Positions 11,765 to 25,260 of a stretch of 64,000 nt of DNA are shown in pieces. The DNA comes from Antedon mediterranea (taxonomy: Eukaryota > Echinodermata > Crinoidea > Comatulida > Antedonidae): contig NC_092671.1 in assembly GCF_964355755.1 (NCBI RefSeq), positions 8,071,001 to 8,135,000 of the forward strand. The letters run 5' to 3'. Numbering within the stretch: the stretch's first letter is position 1; each line of letters opens with the position of its first letter. The notes under the pieces are model-generated. The model saw only the letters and a list, made by a program, of their open reading frames with translations, was not told where the DNA came from and did not search any database. A program made the position numbers and the translations under genes.

Positions 11765-12659
11765 AGAAAATGCTTACGTGCACGTCATTTTTATTTGAAA
11801 AAATCCTAAATTTGTATTTGCATTCCAAAACTCATGAATGGATAATATATTCATCTGTTTGTAATGTTTAATTATTCATAAGGAGAGAGAAAAAAACATT
11901 CTCATTTATCATAGAATGACGTATTTTAATCAAATTAAAAGCATACTTATATAATGTCTAAATGCAAAGAAAAACGCTCAATAGATCAAAACAATATTTT
12001 TTTAAAACTTGGTATGTATTATAATGGGTAATAAATCACAGTGGATTAAAAGCAAGATTATCTGTTGATAGGGTTACAAGATGTAATGCATCCATAAACC
12101 ACTAAAGTAAAATACTACTAGTTCTCTATATGCTAATCCTGTTCTGTAGTTTTTCCCAAACATTTTGTTGTTGTTATATCATGGAGTAAATATACATCGC
12201 AGTAATGCACTAATCTTCTTATTTGGTTTCGATTAATTATCGTTGTACTTTTTGAAAACACAAATTTATCCGATTACTATTAATTTACAAAGTGTTCCGT
12301 TTGATTATATGATTTTTATAATAGGTCCTTAATCAAGTCCATTTGTTTAAACGACTATAGATGTTCCTGCGGCTATAACATACTTTACGCAATTATTATG
12401 ATTGCGGGCATTACAGCATTAATTAAGAATTGGAATCGTGGTAAACTCCGGATTACAAAGAGAATATAAATTAACCGTTTACTTATTGAAATATAAAGAG
12501 ATAAATTATAAACAAACTATAAATTGAGGTCCAAAATTAAGGTTTCGGATATACTTATTTATAATGTGTTATTGTAGGCCTATTTGTTTTCCAAACCGTT
12601 TACCGTTAACCTTATATTATCATTGATAATAATCCTATTATTGTCCAATATTATTTTTC

Positions 12660-12683
12660 GTCATCATCATCATCATAATCATC
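12660..12683 (+). repeat. (CAT)n microsatellite
   Basis: Short run of TCA triplets, about eight units with one interruption. Confidence 0.7.
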
Positions 12684-15600
12684 ACAATCCGCAAACTATA
12701 CGGTACGATTTGATTATGGTTTTATATTGATAGGCCTATACATAATCATTTATCACTATTATAAAAAGAAAAATAATCGCAATAAATGTATTTGTTTATA
12801 TTATTATCGATTAATGTATACGAATTTTTAAATTATAAATTAAGTTAATTTGTTAATACCAACATTAACACACCATATGACTTATCATTACCGTAATTCA
12901 CCACCACTGCGATTTATTAATAAATCTATTTTTCTCAAAATTGACATTAGGCCTAATTATCAAAATAGAATAGCGGCAATATATTATGTGATATTTACTA
13001 GTTTAATTATCAATCACCCAAAATAAAAAAAAATATTTCTAATTACTGAAAGACCTGATTGAATTTAAAAAGGGCAGATCAAAAGACAGAAATTAAACCT
13101 ATGAAAATCTATCGTCATGTTGTTTAGATAATTTCATGCTTGAAGCGCTTCGATAAGTTGAAGATTATATATTTTGATTTTAATCATAAATCAATCCATA
13201 GATTGAACGTTCTTAGAATGGCATTTCTCATTTATCATTTGTAATTCAGACGACCCTCACTTAATATTAAATAGTGCTACATAGTTGCACAATACATGCG
13301 TCATAAACTGTGTATCATATTTTTTTCAGGAAAGAAAGAGTGTAGGCCTATATTTATAAATGTAATTTCATAAAGCATTGCAGTGGGGAATATTGACCAA
13401 TTTGATTTTAATACTAGATACAAATCTTAAAATTGAGGTCAGGGGTTGAAGATGGATTTAGACAATATCAGTTTTTGTAACCAGCATGCTTCAAATATGC
13501 ATAAATAATGGGGTTTTTTGGCTTACGATTTGCACACGAAAACTATTCGATAAGCAATACAATAATAAAGAAACGATAATGGAAAGAAATGGAATGACAA
13601 CCAAATACTGGTCACACAAAAGAAATCATAAGTGATTGAAATGGAACGAATCAACCGATGAAAAAAGAATTTCAACGAAAAGAGATGATTTACTTATGTT
13701 TTGTAGGCTGTATGAATAGAGTTATAAGAGCTACTATAGCTAACAAAATATATATTGGAAGTACAAAATAATCAGTAAGCAGCAGCTCCAGGAAACAACC
13801 TAATCTCAATCTTTTCAAATTCAAATATCAGCGTATAATCTTATTCAAAAATTGACATTTATTTACGCGTATTATCAATTATATATTTCAGTTTATATTT
13901 TGTGCATTCATAGTTCATATACAGTACAGAATAACATAGAGAAAACAATTATTACATAAATGGGCCTACATTTTTATTATAATTATAAATGTTGTATTTT
14001 ATTATGCATTTTAAATGAATATTCATGTTAAGCAATACAGATATAGTTAATTATGCCTCTCAATCATGGGGATTCTTAGGCTTCCAACATCATACCAAAA
14101 TATCCACTTAGCTCATGATTTTTAGGCCTACAATCATTCAAATAAAAGTACATTATGATAAATTAATTGCTTAAAAAACTACGTTGTTTGTTGAAGCAAC
14201 AATAACTAATATTTCGTTGTTTTGCCACGAGTCAACAAGCGTCAACGCGCGAACTTCATTACGTTTCTCTGAAGTCGTTCTATTGTTAAATTTCCCTATT
14301 CAATTTGACCTTGGCAATTGACGCGTCCGCCAACAAATCAGAGCCCATTCATGTGACCTTATCCTTGTTTTTTATTAATAGTTTCTGAAATAGGCCTACG
14401 CATTCACGTTTATCTTCATGTCAATTTTTAGCCCACTGTTCCTTTTCACCGGTGTTTTGTGTCAAAACGCGTGGACACGCGTGCGTTTGACTGACACGAA
14501 CGGTTATTGCATGAGATCATGATTAAAAACTGGGTAAAATTAATGTTTTTTTGAGGAACAAGCAGAATGTCATTGGCTTCCGGCGGATCATGTTTGAAGT
14601 TGGCACTTAATGATGAATGATGGTGTCTTATTCAGTAGGTCTAAAACACAATAATGATATTTTTGCATAATAAATCAAATCTGCCTAAACCGCGTTCATT
14701 GGTTATTGTTACAGTTGATTAACGGGTAATTTTGCGATATGCTGCTTATAACAATGTTTCCATAACCTCAGCAGCGAAACAGTAACGAAAATAGTATATA
14801 TATAAATTCTAAGGTGTAGTGGTTGAATCAATGAAGATTACTAATTGAATTCGTACAGTTACAAAAGGGTATTACGGTAGATAATGATGTCTCAATTACG
14901 GAGGGTTGGTATATGCCTTAGGAGCTGTATCATTTCTTTTCGGCACGTCGGAAGTTCGTTTTGCAACTCATAAGTTTCTCTCTCAATCATACAGCGCAAT
15001 GATCCGTATCATCTACCCAAAGGGCTTTCGTAAAGTATGGCTAAGGGATACAGAAAAAAATGAATGCGTTATTTACGGTCCATTTGTTAAACAATTCTCT
15101 GCGGGAAAGATGTTGACGTCTTTATTCAAATATATAGCTTATAAAAAATATATACATCTTACTATATGAAACATAAATTTTATGAGAAATATATATATCA
15201 TTCTAATAATTTAACAACAAAAAACACAAAAAACCAATAATATGATAACATCTCATTTAGATAAGGGTGAGGTACATATTAATTAAATAACGTATGGTTT
15301 GTAGGGAGGCTTACAAAAAATGTACCTAAACACAATAAAATTTACGCAGGCAATACCATTTCAGATGTTAATAAATAATACAAATAACGATGATAATGAT
15401 GAATAAAGTACTTTTTGTAATGATGATAACGAAGATGATAACGATAACAAAAGCGATCGCTTCTTATAGTGATTTTTATTTTATTCTAAATAACATACAG
15501 TATGCCACTGTCTGTAACTTAATTCAAATAAAATGAAATTCTAGTATATATAAGTACAGTAAGTACTTAAGAACAATGATGCTGCCATTTCGGTAATACG

Positions 15601-16227
15601 GATTAAAATAAAATTACAATTACACTAAATCTGTACTTCGATTGCTCAGTCATTCAGCATCCGTGTCAGCTAATGTTCATTTTGTAAATTTCCATTTTCT
15701 TTTGTCGTTTTAATATTAACTTGATTGTTTCTGCAATTAAGTATGTCTTATTTCTATATCTACGTCGCATTATCATCTCCATGGTCACTGAGCGCGCGTA
15801 TGACTTTTTCACACCTTCACAGTTGACGCGCCGTACTCATGAATATGTATATAACCATCCAATGTCGATTAACAGACTACAATATTATTCAAGGAGAATT
15901 GATTAAGATACAAAATGAATTTCTGGACATCAATTGTAGTATTAATTTTAGTATTTTATGTGGAACTAAATCTAGTTTAAATTGACAGCGAACCATGTGA
16001 CAGGTGGAGAAGATCATAAAATATTTTAAGGAGCAATATTATTTTATTTAAGACATATATTAACGGATAACAATGCAAAAATAAAAGTTTTGATTCGGCG
16101 GTTAGAAAACCTGCGTTTATAAAAAATTAAAAAAAATATTTTTTCAATAGGCCTTTAATGAACTATCTATTAATATACTAAATAATCTACTAATATAGTT
16201 GAATAAGAATTGATAATTTTATCAGTT
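12684..16227. other. intergenic DNA with a CpG-rich patch
   Basis: No gene seen. TAGGCCTA occurs at 12731, 12948, 13343, 14123 and 14391. The interval 14220-14520 is unusually rich in CpG and contains three ACGCGT sites, making it a candidate regulatory element. Confidence 0.5.
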
Positions 16228-16229
16228 CA

Positions 16230-16335
16230 TTGGTGGTGGTTAACTTGCTTGCCTTCCAATCCCATGGTCCATAGTTCAATCCTGACCTAGTGCCAGGGTT
16301 GTAAACTCACGACTCTTTCAACTCCACTCCCTAAT
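16230..16335 (+). mobile_element. tRNA-derived SINE-like fragment
   Basis: TGGTTAACTTG at 16237-16247 resembles a polymerase III A box. GTTCAATCC at 16274-16282 matches the B-box core, with tRNA-like spacing of 37 bp. The following non-tRNA segment has a mixed composition unlike the flanks. This is the organisation of tRNA-derived SINE heads. No second copy was found in the window, so family status is inferred. It is not an intact tRNA gene because no acceptor stem closes. Confidence 0.5.
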
Positions 16336-17312
16336 CATAAAATGACTTTATAAGCATGATAAATCATAAAATATTTTAAACACACTGTAATTGGCGAGTT
16401 TGTGCTGGATGCGTAGGAAATAAAAAATGATAGTTAAAACGGCTTTTTTGTATTCGTTTAAGGTTGGGTTATGCCTTGCCTAACAATATTACATCCTAGC
16501 AGCCTTTCCCGAGATTTATTTAGTGACGTAAGTAATGGAAATCTAAAAAATGTTATAGACCCTTCGGAATAATAAGTTAGGGCTGGAGACAGTAAAATCG
16601 CAATCACTTCCCTGTACTTTGGATAGTCTTAACGATAAATGATAATTTAATATATCTAAAACTGTTTTAGCATTTTCTTGTTAAATCAAATCTATTTTGC
16701 TTATATTAATTTAATATCTTTCTTCCCTTGTCGTGGACGGATAGAGAACAATGCCATTCAACAAGGTCATTCTCATCCACTGTGTGGCGACAAAATACAA
16801 CAATAACCCAGTCTCAATAAAATACATACATAAATCGAGTAAGAATTATTAATAAACATTTATGACAAGATTAAAGAAAAATAAAATCACCTCCATTTAA
16901 AACCTTTGCATAATGGATATTAAATAGGTGCATTTTCATCATAAATAAGCTATAAAATCATAAATTGAACCGTATATGGAATTAAAACAAAAAATTACCA
17001 GAAATAAATATTATGTTCCAATTTTAGTACATCAACATAAAAAACAAGTGAACGTAAATTACAATAGGGTAATTAGCATCAACATTCGACGACTCTCGAA
17101 TGAAAAGAGAACCCCCCGAGGCTGATATCAATATACCCAATAGGACTATAAAACTACTGTGTCTTAAATACTAGTAAAATACTACATCAAAGAAATCGTT
17201 TGGTTGATAATAATCGTTAATTGTCGGTTGGAGAAAGACGGTAATTGATTGGCTACGGTTACACATTAATTATCATATTTATGATTATGAATTTTGGGTT
17301 GGTTTTATAGTG

Positions 17313-17332
17313 TCATGTTGTTGTTGTTGTTG
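17313..17332 (+). repeat. (GTT)n microsatellite
   Basis: About six GTT triplets. Confidence 0.7.
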
Positions 17333-17433
17333 TGATTTCTTGTTTGTTATTTTGTGTACGTCGAATAAACAATAATGTTTCATTAACAAATTAAATACCA
17401 CCTCATCATCAGTTTCATTAAATGTATATTATT

Positions 17434-17587
17434 AAGCCTTTGTCTACACTATCGAACTTTGTGTGACAAAAACACCTGATGTGCCCACATATGGACATAT
17501 CACGACCATAAAGCATAATCACTACCATATTTGGACACATCACACTTTTTCAAACTAGTTTGATAGTGTAGACAGAGCTTTAGGCTT
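17434..17587. mobile_element. MITE-like element with terminal inverted repeats
   Basis: The left end AAGCC..TTTGTCTACACTATC and the right end GATAGTGTAGACAGAGC..GGCTT are imperfect reverse complements (shared core GTCTACACTATC), enclosing about 100 bp without coding capacity. A 154-bp size with terminal inverted repeats fits a non-autonomous DNA transposon. AGTTTGATAGTGT, matching one end, recurs near 19458 as a possible fragment. Confidence 0.6.
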
Positions 17588-20190
17588 ATTATATGTTCTT
17601 CAATCAAAATATTTGATATAAAATAGATTAAGGATGGGGGAATATGTACGGACTGACCCTGTTTTGTTTTAGCTAGCAACCGAAGGGTGTCGCGCAAGCC
17701 GGACGCGCAACGCAAGCAATTTGACTAAATTAAAAGCGAAGAATCAGCCTAACTGTTGATTGTTGCAAATGACCGGGCGGCAAACATCACTGCTGTTTTC
17801 TTGAGTTATATGAATTTATCATTTTTACATGACTGTATACAATTTACATATCGTATTAAATCTTTTTGGCTTATAACATATATCGTGTTAATTCAATTTT
17901 GGAGCTGTGAAAACAGTACTAAGCCAGTCAATGAACTCGAATATAGCTGTCTGTCTTATACACGGCTACAGAAATTCATATTATCCAGAAATGAACCATT
18001 AAGGTAGTATACAGCCTAGTCTACAACGAAGCGCTAATCCTACCAGCTGTTTTGAAAGAACCTGAAATTACTAGTAATAATACAAGTGAAGCGATAGCCA
18101 CGAAGAAAACAAAAGGGCATGGCGCCTTGGTCAGTTTTATACGAACAAACGTCATTACAACTATTAAGAATGGCCGCCGTCATCAGTCTCCGGTTAAAAC
18201 ACACGGAAATGACCAGTCTGATAAGAAACGCCGAACTCATTAAATATATCTTTTATAAAAATTATTTTTATCCAAATTCATTATTTTTAATCACGATAAT
18301 AATTGAAGGTTTTACGTAATTATAAAAAAAGCGGTCAACAGAGAAGATTTTAATGTTTATTATCACGTGGTATAAAATCACCTGCAAAAACTATAATCTT
18401 TAGAACTCAACCCATGTGACTCAGTTTGGAAGAATACTAAATATGATTTGAGTCACACTAAATTATTATCACCTGTATATTTTCTAAAAATTCGTAACAT
18501 AACGCATTGACCATGAATAACTTTTTAAATAATAATTAGCACAAAATACATACTTTAAATGTTAAGATAATGTTTAATGAAATTTATCACTTTAATCGAT
18601 TTGAAAATGACTGACGTAAGACGTATCAACGAAAAAAAGGAAAACTAAAAATACTGATATAATTCTGTGATTATAAGTCCATTTGCATTACGACGTACCG
18701 CACCGTTTTAGCGGTTACGCCTTGTCTCATACCGGTAAGCAGTTAATAAAATCGTATAGGCCTATTTTATTAAAGGCATTTACAGCTAGACGCGTTTCTA
18801 TATGACTTGCGATAGTCGGTTAGAGTCTATTTCGTGACAGCTCCAAATTTTGCGGATGTGTCAATAAAATTGGGTGCAATTTGCGAACGAAGCATGTTTG
18901 GGTCACACAAAAATTACCTTCAAATTATTTTAATCTGGTCATAAACCCGAACTTTTATAACGGATTCTTTCATACTTCTAGAAATTATAATTTCGTTAAA
19001 TTTTCTTTATTAATTTTTAGCCAATCTATTGAAGACGACAATGAAGATAATGATACTCACAGTTTACACCGGTCTGCATACCGTAACAGGTGGAACTACG
19101 GTCAATATCGATCTAAATGTTAACATACTAAACTAACTCATATTTTTTTCAAACATACCATAGTCTATATTATACACTCTTAAACTCGAGGTTGCTTCGG
19201 TATGGTGAAACTCTTAACACTTTCGCTACCTCTATTCTTTGAAGATGTCAATCAATTTTGAAAATGTCAATCAGTAATTGATTTGATGTTATTTAACAAC
19301 CTGCTGAGATATTCATTTAGCACTGTCAAACGCACGTTGGTGGTTTTTGCTTAATTTTTCGAATGAAAATGACATTAAGAGTTTAAACACTAGTTTGATG
19401 CTGCCCCTAAGTAAGTTTTTTTAATTGATATGTACGGTATCTTACCAGAAAAGACATAGTTTGATAGTGTTATCGTAGGTGGTCATTGCTATATAAATAT
19501 TGACAATTGAAAAAACACAATCATTACCGACACATTCAGTTGAGGCCTAAATGCGTTTTGCCAATCGGTAACGTAGTTTTCAGTTGCACACATCACAAAG
19601 TTAGAATAGATATAATACAGTATAACATCAATAAGAAACAGGCTCAAATATTGTTATGCTTCTATTTGAAGTTACTTTTAATTAAAATTAAAATGTGTGT
19701 CTGTGTGTTGATACAAATCTAGTAATGGTTCTAAAATATCGAAACATATTTGTATTAAGCCTACTGTTGTTAGGCCTACAGTACACCTTTTTTACAGCTG
19801 GATTTCGAACAACAAAGTGCAGTATTAAATATACTGTTTGTAACAACATTATATCGATACACAGAGCAATAAATTAAAACAAAATGTATGTCAGAGATCA
19901 AACGATCCTAATCAATTTCTAAGGTTTAACACACGTGTTTTATACTATGCTTTTCTATCTACAGTACTCTTATGTCGATACGGATTTTAATTGAGTTTTT
20001 ACTTTAGACTCGGACTCATTTATCTTCTTTTAGATTTTTTTCTCTCCATCGAAAATAATCTGTTTATTGTGATTGTGGCAATATATCATAGCCTGTCTTG
20101 TTGAATATGATTGATGTGTTGCAGGACAAAGCAATGACTAACAAACTCTCTTTCCATTACTATATTGATTAGAAAGATACAATTTTTACT
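17588..20190. other. intergenic DNA, no gene seen
   Basis: Non-coding, with several overlapping open frames at 17756-18319 that lack family features. TAGGCCTA lies at 18757 and 19771. Isolated CACGTG sites are at 18364 and 19932. Confidence 0.5.
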
Positions 20191-20197
20191 AGAACCA

Positions 20198-20241
20198 AAC
20201 TCTCGCCAAATAATAGCATCTTAACTCCCGCCAAATAATAG
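20198..20241 (+). repeat. two-copy 25-bp tandem repeat
   Basis: AACTCTCGCCAAATAATAG at 20198 is repeated as AACTCCCGCCAAATAATAG at 20223, a 25-bp period. Confidence 0.7.
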
Positions 20242-20364
20242 ACATTTTTGCAATAACGGACCCGGTAACTGGCCAGTGGAGACACCGGAATGACAGATAG
20301 ATGTGATACGCGAACAGCATGTCAATTTACACTGAGATCGTTAAGTTGAATAGCTGAACAACTA

Positions 20365-20680
20365 AATATTTCCCCAGAAGGAAAAAAAACAACAATAATT
20401 GTCACTTGACGATTTCTCTTTCATTGAAACACGGGAAAAGGAATACCCCATCATTGAACTAGGAATGATCTTAAGGTCTTGAGCACTTTGTGGATATGTG
20501 TGCTTTATAAATCTTACTATTATCTTAACTTACCTAAGTTGTAAACAGTTTTCACACATTATTATGAATAATAGAACAAACTATTTTCCCAAAAGGAAAA
20601 AAGAATAATTTTCCCTTTACGTTCTCTCATGTCGTTGTAAACTTTATGATAGGGAAAGAGGGGTACATCAATGAACTAAT
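20365..20680 (+). repeat. pair of diverged ~100-bp direct repeats
   Basis: A segment near 20365-20465 and another near 20579-20680 share, in order, TTTTCCC-like plus AAGGAAAAAA, AATAATT, TTCTCTTT/TTCTCTC, GGGAAA, and ATCA(A)TGAACTA. They are diverged copies 214 bp apart, so an old duplication. Confidence 0.6.
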
Positions 20681-20689
20681 TCAAAATGT

Positions 20690-23600
20690 ATTCCTGATAA
20701 ACAGGAGCACTGACAGAGAAGAGTGGTATATAGTACCGGTATTAACATAATTCTGAGTAAGCATATAATTTTAACAACTATGGCTTTTTGGATACTTTAC
20801 TGAGCAGTAATATTGACTTATATTTCAAAGTGGCTAGGCCTATTTGATTGATTTTACTAAAATGTGACAATGTGGACATTACGACAATTTGTGATACAGA
20901 AACATTGACCATTGGTGTTGGCGCGCATAGTTGCCCTAAAGCAATCGCGGACAATACAATGAAGATAAATCTTTAAAAGAGTCGTTGGAAATTTAAATCA
21001 ATGTTCGTTTGAATTTAAACTATTCATAATCAAACACAATAGTTTAATATAAGGTCCTATTGACAATTGAAACAAACGGAATGTCCAGAAGCATCAAATA
21101 ACTAGGTAAATTAAATTAGGTGATTCATTTCATACTATTAACAGAAGTGTGCCGAGAAAAATGTATTTTACCAAGACAAATACAATCGTTTACGAACGGA
21201 GCAGTACCGAGCAATAGGACCAGATGTGTGTAATTTAAGTCTTTGTATAGACTAGATAGAATGATTCGAAAATGATACCGTGAAAATTGAAAGGCTTACT
21301 TTTTCAAAAGTTTTAAACTTGATTTGAAAAACTCGCTTTTCAAGAGTTTACAAGTAATTCCTCAATTAACAGGGTCCGGGCTCATAAACCTCACAACGAG
21401 AGTTGGGCTGCATTTTAAAACTAATTTAAAGAAACTTGTTTTAAATTAAACTGTAGACCTAAGTAAATATAAATATTAAAATGTAAAATTACAGGATCGT
21501 TTGTGTTACAACGTTTCGGCAGAAGTGTTGACAACTAGACAAAAGTATCGTATTCCAATGTAAACGCACACTTAAGTGGTACGGTAATTTGAATTTAAGA
21601 TGTGAATATGGAAAGGGAATCCCCTCTGGTTTCGTCATTTGTTTGCGATTTTGAGTTATTGTTAAATCGGTGCAATTAACGCAATAAATATCACACTTAA
21701 ACGATGACAAGCAATAAAAATGCAATCATTACAATTATAAGCCAGTTTCAAATGCAAACGTTGTGTTTAAGGCCATAAGTCAGAATCGTAAAATGAACAC
21801 AAGTATTAGTAAATATAGCAAGTATTTGGTTCAAGAATTGATCGTAAAATGGCGGTAAAGAGCGAATTAAACTACCAAGTTTTCAAATCGGTAGGTTGAA
21901 AAAGTTTTGATCTTTACGTGTATGAATTAAGAGGGGATGACACGATGGGTAAGGATGAGAGCTCGATAACTGTCATGCGGAAAGAATTATAACCCTCAGA
22001 TAATCAAAGCTAAGCTGTCAACAAATGACCTTTTAGACAAACTAATGTGTGGCGATCGGAAAACGGCGTCGCATCCGTGAGGTCGGCCGCTGGTTTCAGG
22101 CAAAATTACAGTAACTGTTATTCATTAACATTCTTCATAAAACTGTCAATTGTAAACTGTTCCGTAAATTCTCACCCAATTTGGTTGCTGGGGCCTACAA
22201 ATCAAACCAAGCGAATTCCAAGGCTATCCACACAATCATTACAAGGGGGTCTTGGTGATAAAGCTGCCAACAGCAATGATCCACGATCTAACCTGTCTTC
22301 CAATAGGACGCTGTTCAGATCGATGTATTCCAATGATTGTCATCACAAATACACATCAACATGGTACCGAACGCTAAAGAAACATGCTCTACATTGTTTA
22401 CGATGGTGGCATATGCGGAAACCTACTTGACGTTTTGCCTAGTTTTGCACTTTAGGGAATTCTGATTCGAATTTAATGACACTACAATGTATTGTTAAGT
22501 AAACAAAATCATCTTAAATCCAAAAAGTATACCGGTGCGGTTACACTATCTTCCTGAATAACATAATTTGTTTTTTCTATGTACCTGTACCTACAGAAAA
22601 GATTTTAGCCAAGGACAAGTGAGTACTCTTCCTTAATCAAACTCATAGTATAAAACAATACAAAAGTTAACTAATAATTAATACTATAAGTAAGAACTAA
22701 ATGCAATGGAAAAAACTCCCCAAATCCTATTTGAGTCTAGAGATTATAAATAACATAACATGTATTGAATCGTCGGTACGTCCACTACAAAATCAAAGAC
22801 TAGTTTTATGCTAAACTAAAAATCAAATTATTTTTTTAATAATAGGTGGCTATTAATTATTATTATAACATTAAGAAGTGTATATAAACCATAGAAAAGA
22901 TGATGACATACTTTTTTTTTTAAATTATGTGACAGGTTTTCATTAATTGGACATAAATTTATCAATAGCAAATAATAGCCAATGTGAAACAACACAGGAA
23001 ATTAACAAGAGTATAATTTACATCACAAATCACTATAGCAATGTATACAAAGTCTTGTCGGTAGATGAGGGCGTGACTGACAGACCACGACAGTTTCTTC
23101 TCTGTCTAACGATCTGGTAACCCAGTGGTTTTGTCTGCATGTCGTTATTTCTCTAAATCATTGTGATTTACAATCATATTTGTTTTTAGGGACTAAACTC
23201 AAGCTAATTAATGTCCGGTTGGTGGTGCTATTTTATCTCTGTATTTGTCATCTTCTTTCAAACTCAAACTCATCTGAAATGCTAAAAGTGAATATTAGTC
23301 AAGGAAAATTCACGTTTGCCCTTTACAGTAGAACAAGAATGTAAATACAAAAACGTTTAGCAACTACACGACCGCGTTTGCTTCAATTTATAACATATTT
23401 TAAGTAAAAATAACATTCTTATTTAATTTTAGTTATATATTTCATACGATGGGATGTCACATAAAAATTTAAAGTGTAAATTTAAAATGAAGTATCGAAG
23501 CGCAACGTCTCACAATAAAACTTGTAAGTTCAAGACCCGTTTTTAATTCGTAGACTATAGAAATGTTGTAGTCTCCAATCTAGGAATTAATTACATAGTA

Positions 23601-24884
23601 ATAAAGAAACAAAGCATTAATTTTCTTCGTAATGTGCTGTACATTGCTATGCGTCATTTAAGAACACATTTTGAAGTAGTGCAACTATTGGGATCAAACG
23701 TGTACAACGTGTTGAAAATAAGTAACATAGAGGGCGTTCTTCTTAACTTCTTAAACAATCGCTCCAACAACAACTTTAATAAAAAAAATTAAATGTTTTC
23801 TGTGTTTACACAAAATAACTAAGTACCTGTATATAAAAACTACTTTATTAAAAACATTTTAATGAATGACCTCCCAATTAAATTCGTCATGCGCGGGTTC
23901 AATAAAACTGGGCTTTGTTGGTAAAACAATTTTTAGTCTAGATGATCTTCTGGCGCCAATCTCTCGACTGTACAAGTTGCAGAAGACAAGTCGTATAGAA
24001 GCTTCACTGTGAACGATAAGTGAAATCAATAAAAGAAAAGTAATTGAATTTGACTTGGTCAAATGAGACGGATTTCCATTTCTCTCTTGCTAAAGTGCAT
24101 GCTTGAAATTGTACAATGTTAATCAATGCTAATTACTGGCTGGATTGACCACCCGTTCATAAACGGTCAACGAGAACAATTTACCAATTACCACAACTAA
24201 TCGTTTAAGTTTATGAAAAAAAAAGCAATTTGTTTGTAGGCTACTTATTGTTGAAACTCAGACATCTTCTACACCATCACTGCAGTCTAATATCACTACA
24301 ATCAACTTATACCAACATCAACTCAGCACTAATACCCTTCACATCGAAGAAAACCACAACAATCGTCACTATAGTAATCAAATAATAATGTTATTTAAAA
24401 ACTATAGATACACACAGAAAATGTATATTTTAGATAAATAATTGAATTAATAAGAACGATATATGCATGTAGATGATTTTAATATTTAAACGTAGTAATA
24501 AAAGCCAAAACTGCGATAATAGGAATGTCATTTATAAATCATCTCTGCTCAACAGATCGAATTTTGAATGGAATCGAACATAAATCTTCATTTACTATAC
24601 TTTTCTTTAAATTATTAATTCGAAATAGATGTCACAAATGGCGATTTAACTTTAAATAGTTTCACCTAAACACTACATCAGTGATACTATACAAAACGAC
24701 AACGTTAGCGCAATTGACGTGCATTTTGATACACATCTAAAGAGGACAACTTCGTACCCTCAAAACAGAGTGTTCTGCCGCTTAGTGTGTTTGTTTAGCT
24801 CTTTCCGCTAAAGGGTTTGATCATTCTTAATACTTGTGCTCCTAAATAGAATTTCTCGAAATGTTCTCCTGTAGAAAACTCCAT
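20690..24884. other. intergenic DNA, no supported gene
   Basis: AT-rich DNA with a moderately GC-richer block at about 22045-22430. That block is open for 127 codons but has no ATG at the frame start and no recognisable domain. One ATAGAGGGC motif is at 23727. TAGGCCTA at 20835 is the last copy until 29465. Confidence 0.5.
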
Positions 24885-25260
24885 ATTACAACGTACACGT
24901 ACGCGTACTCGTACAAACGATTTGATCACGCGCGTCAACTGTTTATTAGGAAGTCTAAATACTTCCTATACTAATCATTTTAGTTGAGTATCGCCCTCTA
25001 TAACGTTGAAAGTAACAGCAGCACACAATGGTGGCAGCACAACTAAATTTTGTTTGGGAGCAGAAATAAACCATAGAGGGCAATATATACAATTAAAAAC
25101 AGACAAACGAATTCAACTGGTTCGATGACTATTATTTTTCGTTAACTGCCAATCGTTCTCGTTGGCAACAGAGACCAGCGTACGTTATAAAGATAAGCAA
25201 TAGCGCCCGCGTGCTTCGAGGAACGACCGATTGAGTTAAGTCAATGTAGAAATGAAGTGC
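24885..25260. promoter_or_regulatory. CpG-rich patch, candidate regulatory region
   Basis: CGTAC-type pentamers cluster at 24895-24920 with ACGCGT. Two ATAGAGGGC motifs in opposite orientation (24993 as reverse complement, 25073 direct) flank an 80-bp core. Another CpG-rich stretch follows at 25175-25235. It lies 4 kb upstream of mir-10 and could be a promoter, a CTCF-like site pair or the ends of a small transposon. Confidence 0.3.

Noticed and set aside
19190-19400. Inverted ACTCTTAA/TTAAGAGT pairs suggesting a MITE
   Set aside because: The complementarity is short and inconsistent in register; no clear element ends.
22047-22430. 127-codon open frame
   Set aside because: The frame begins with GTG, not ATG, has no recognisable domain or splice context, and lies in a GC-richer patch where stops are rarer.
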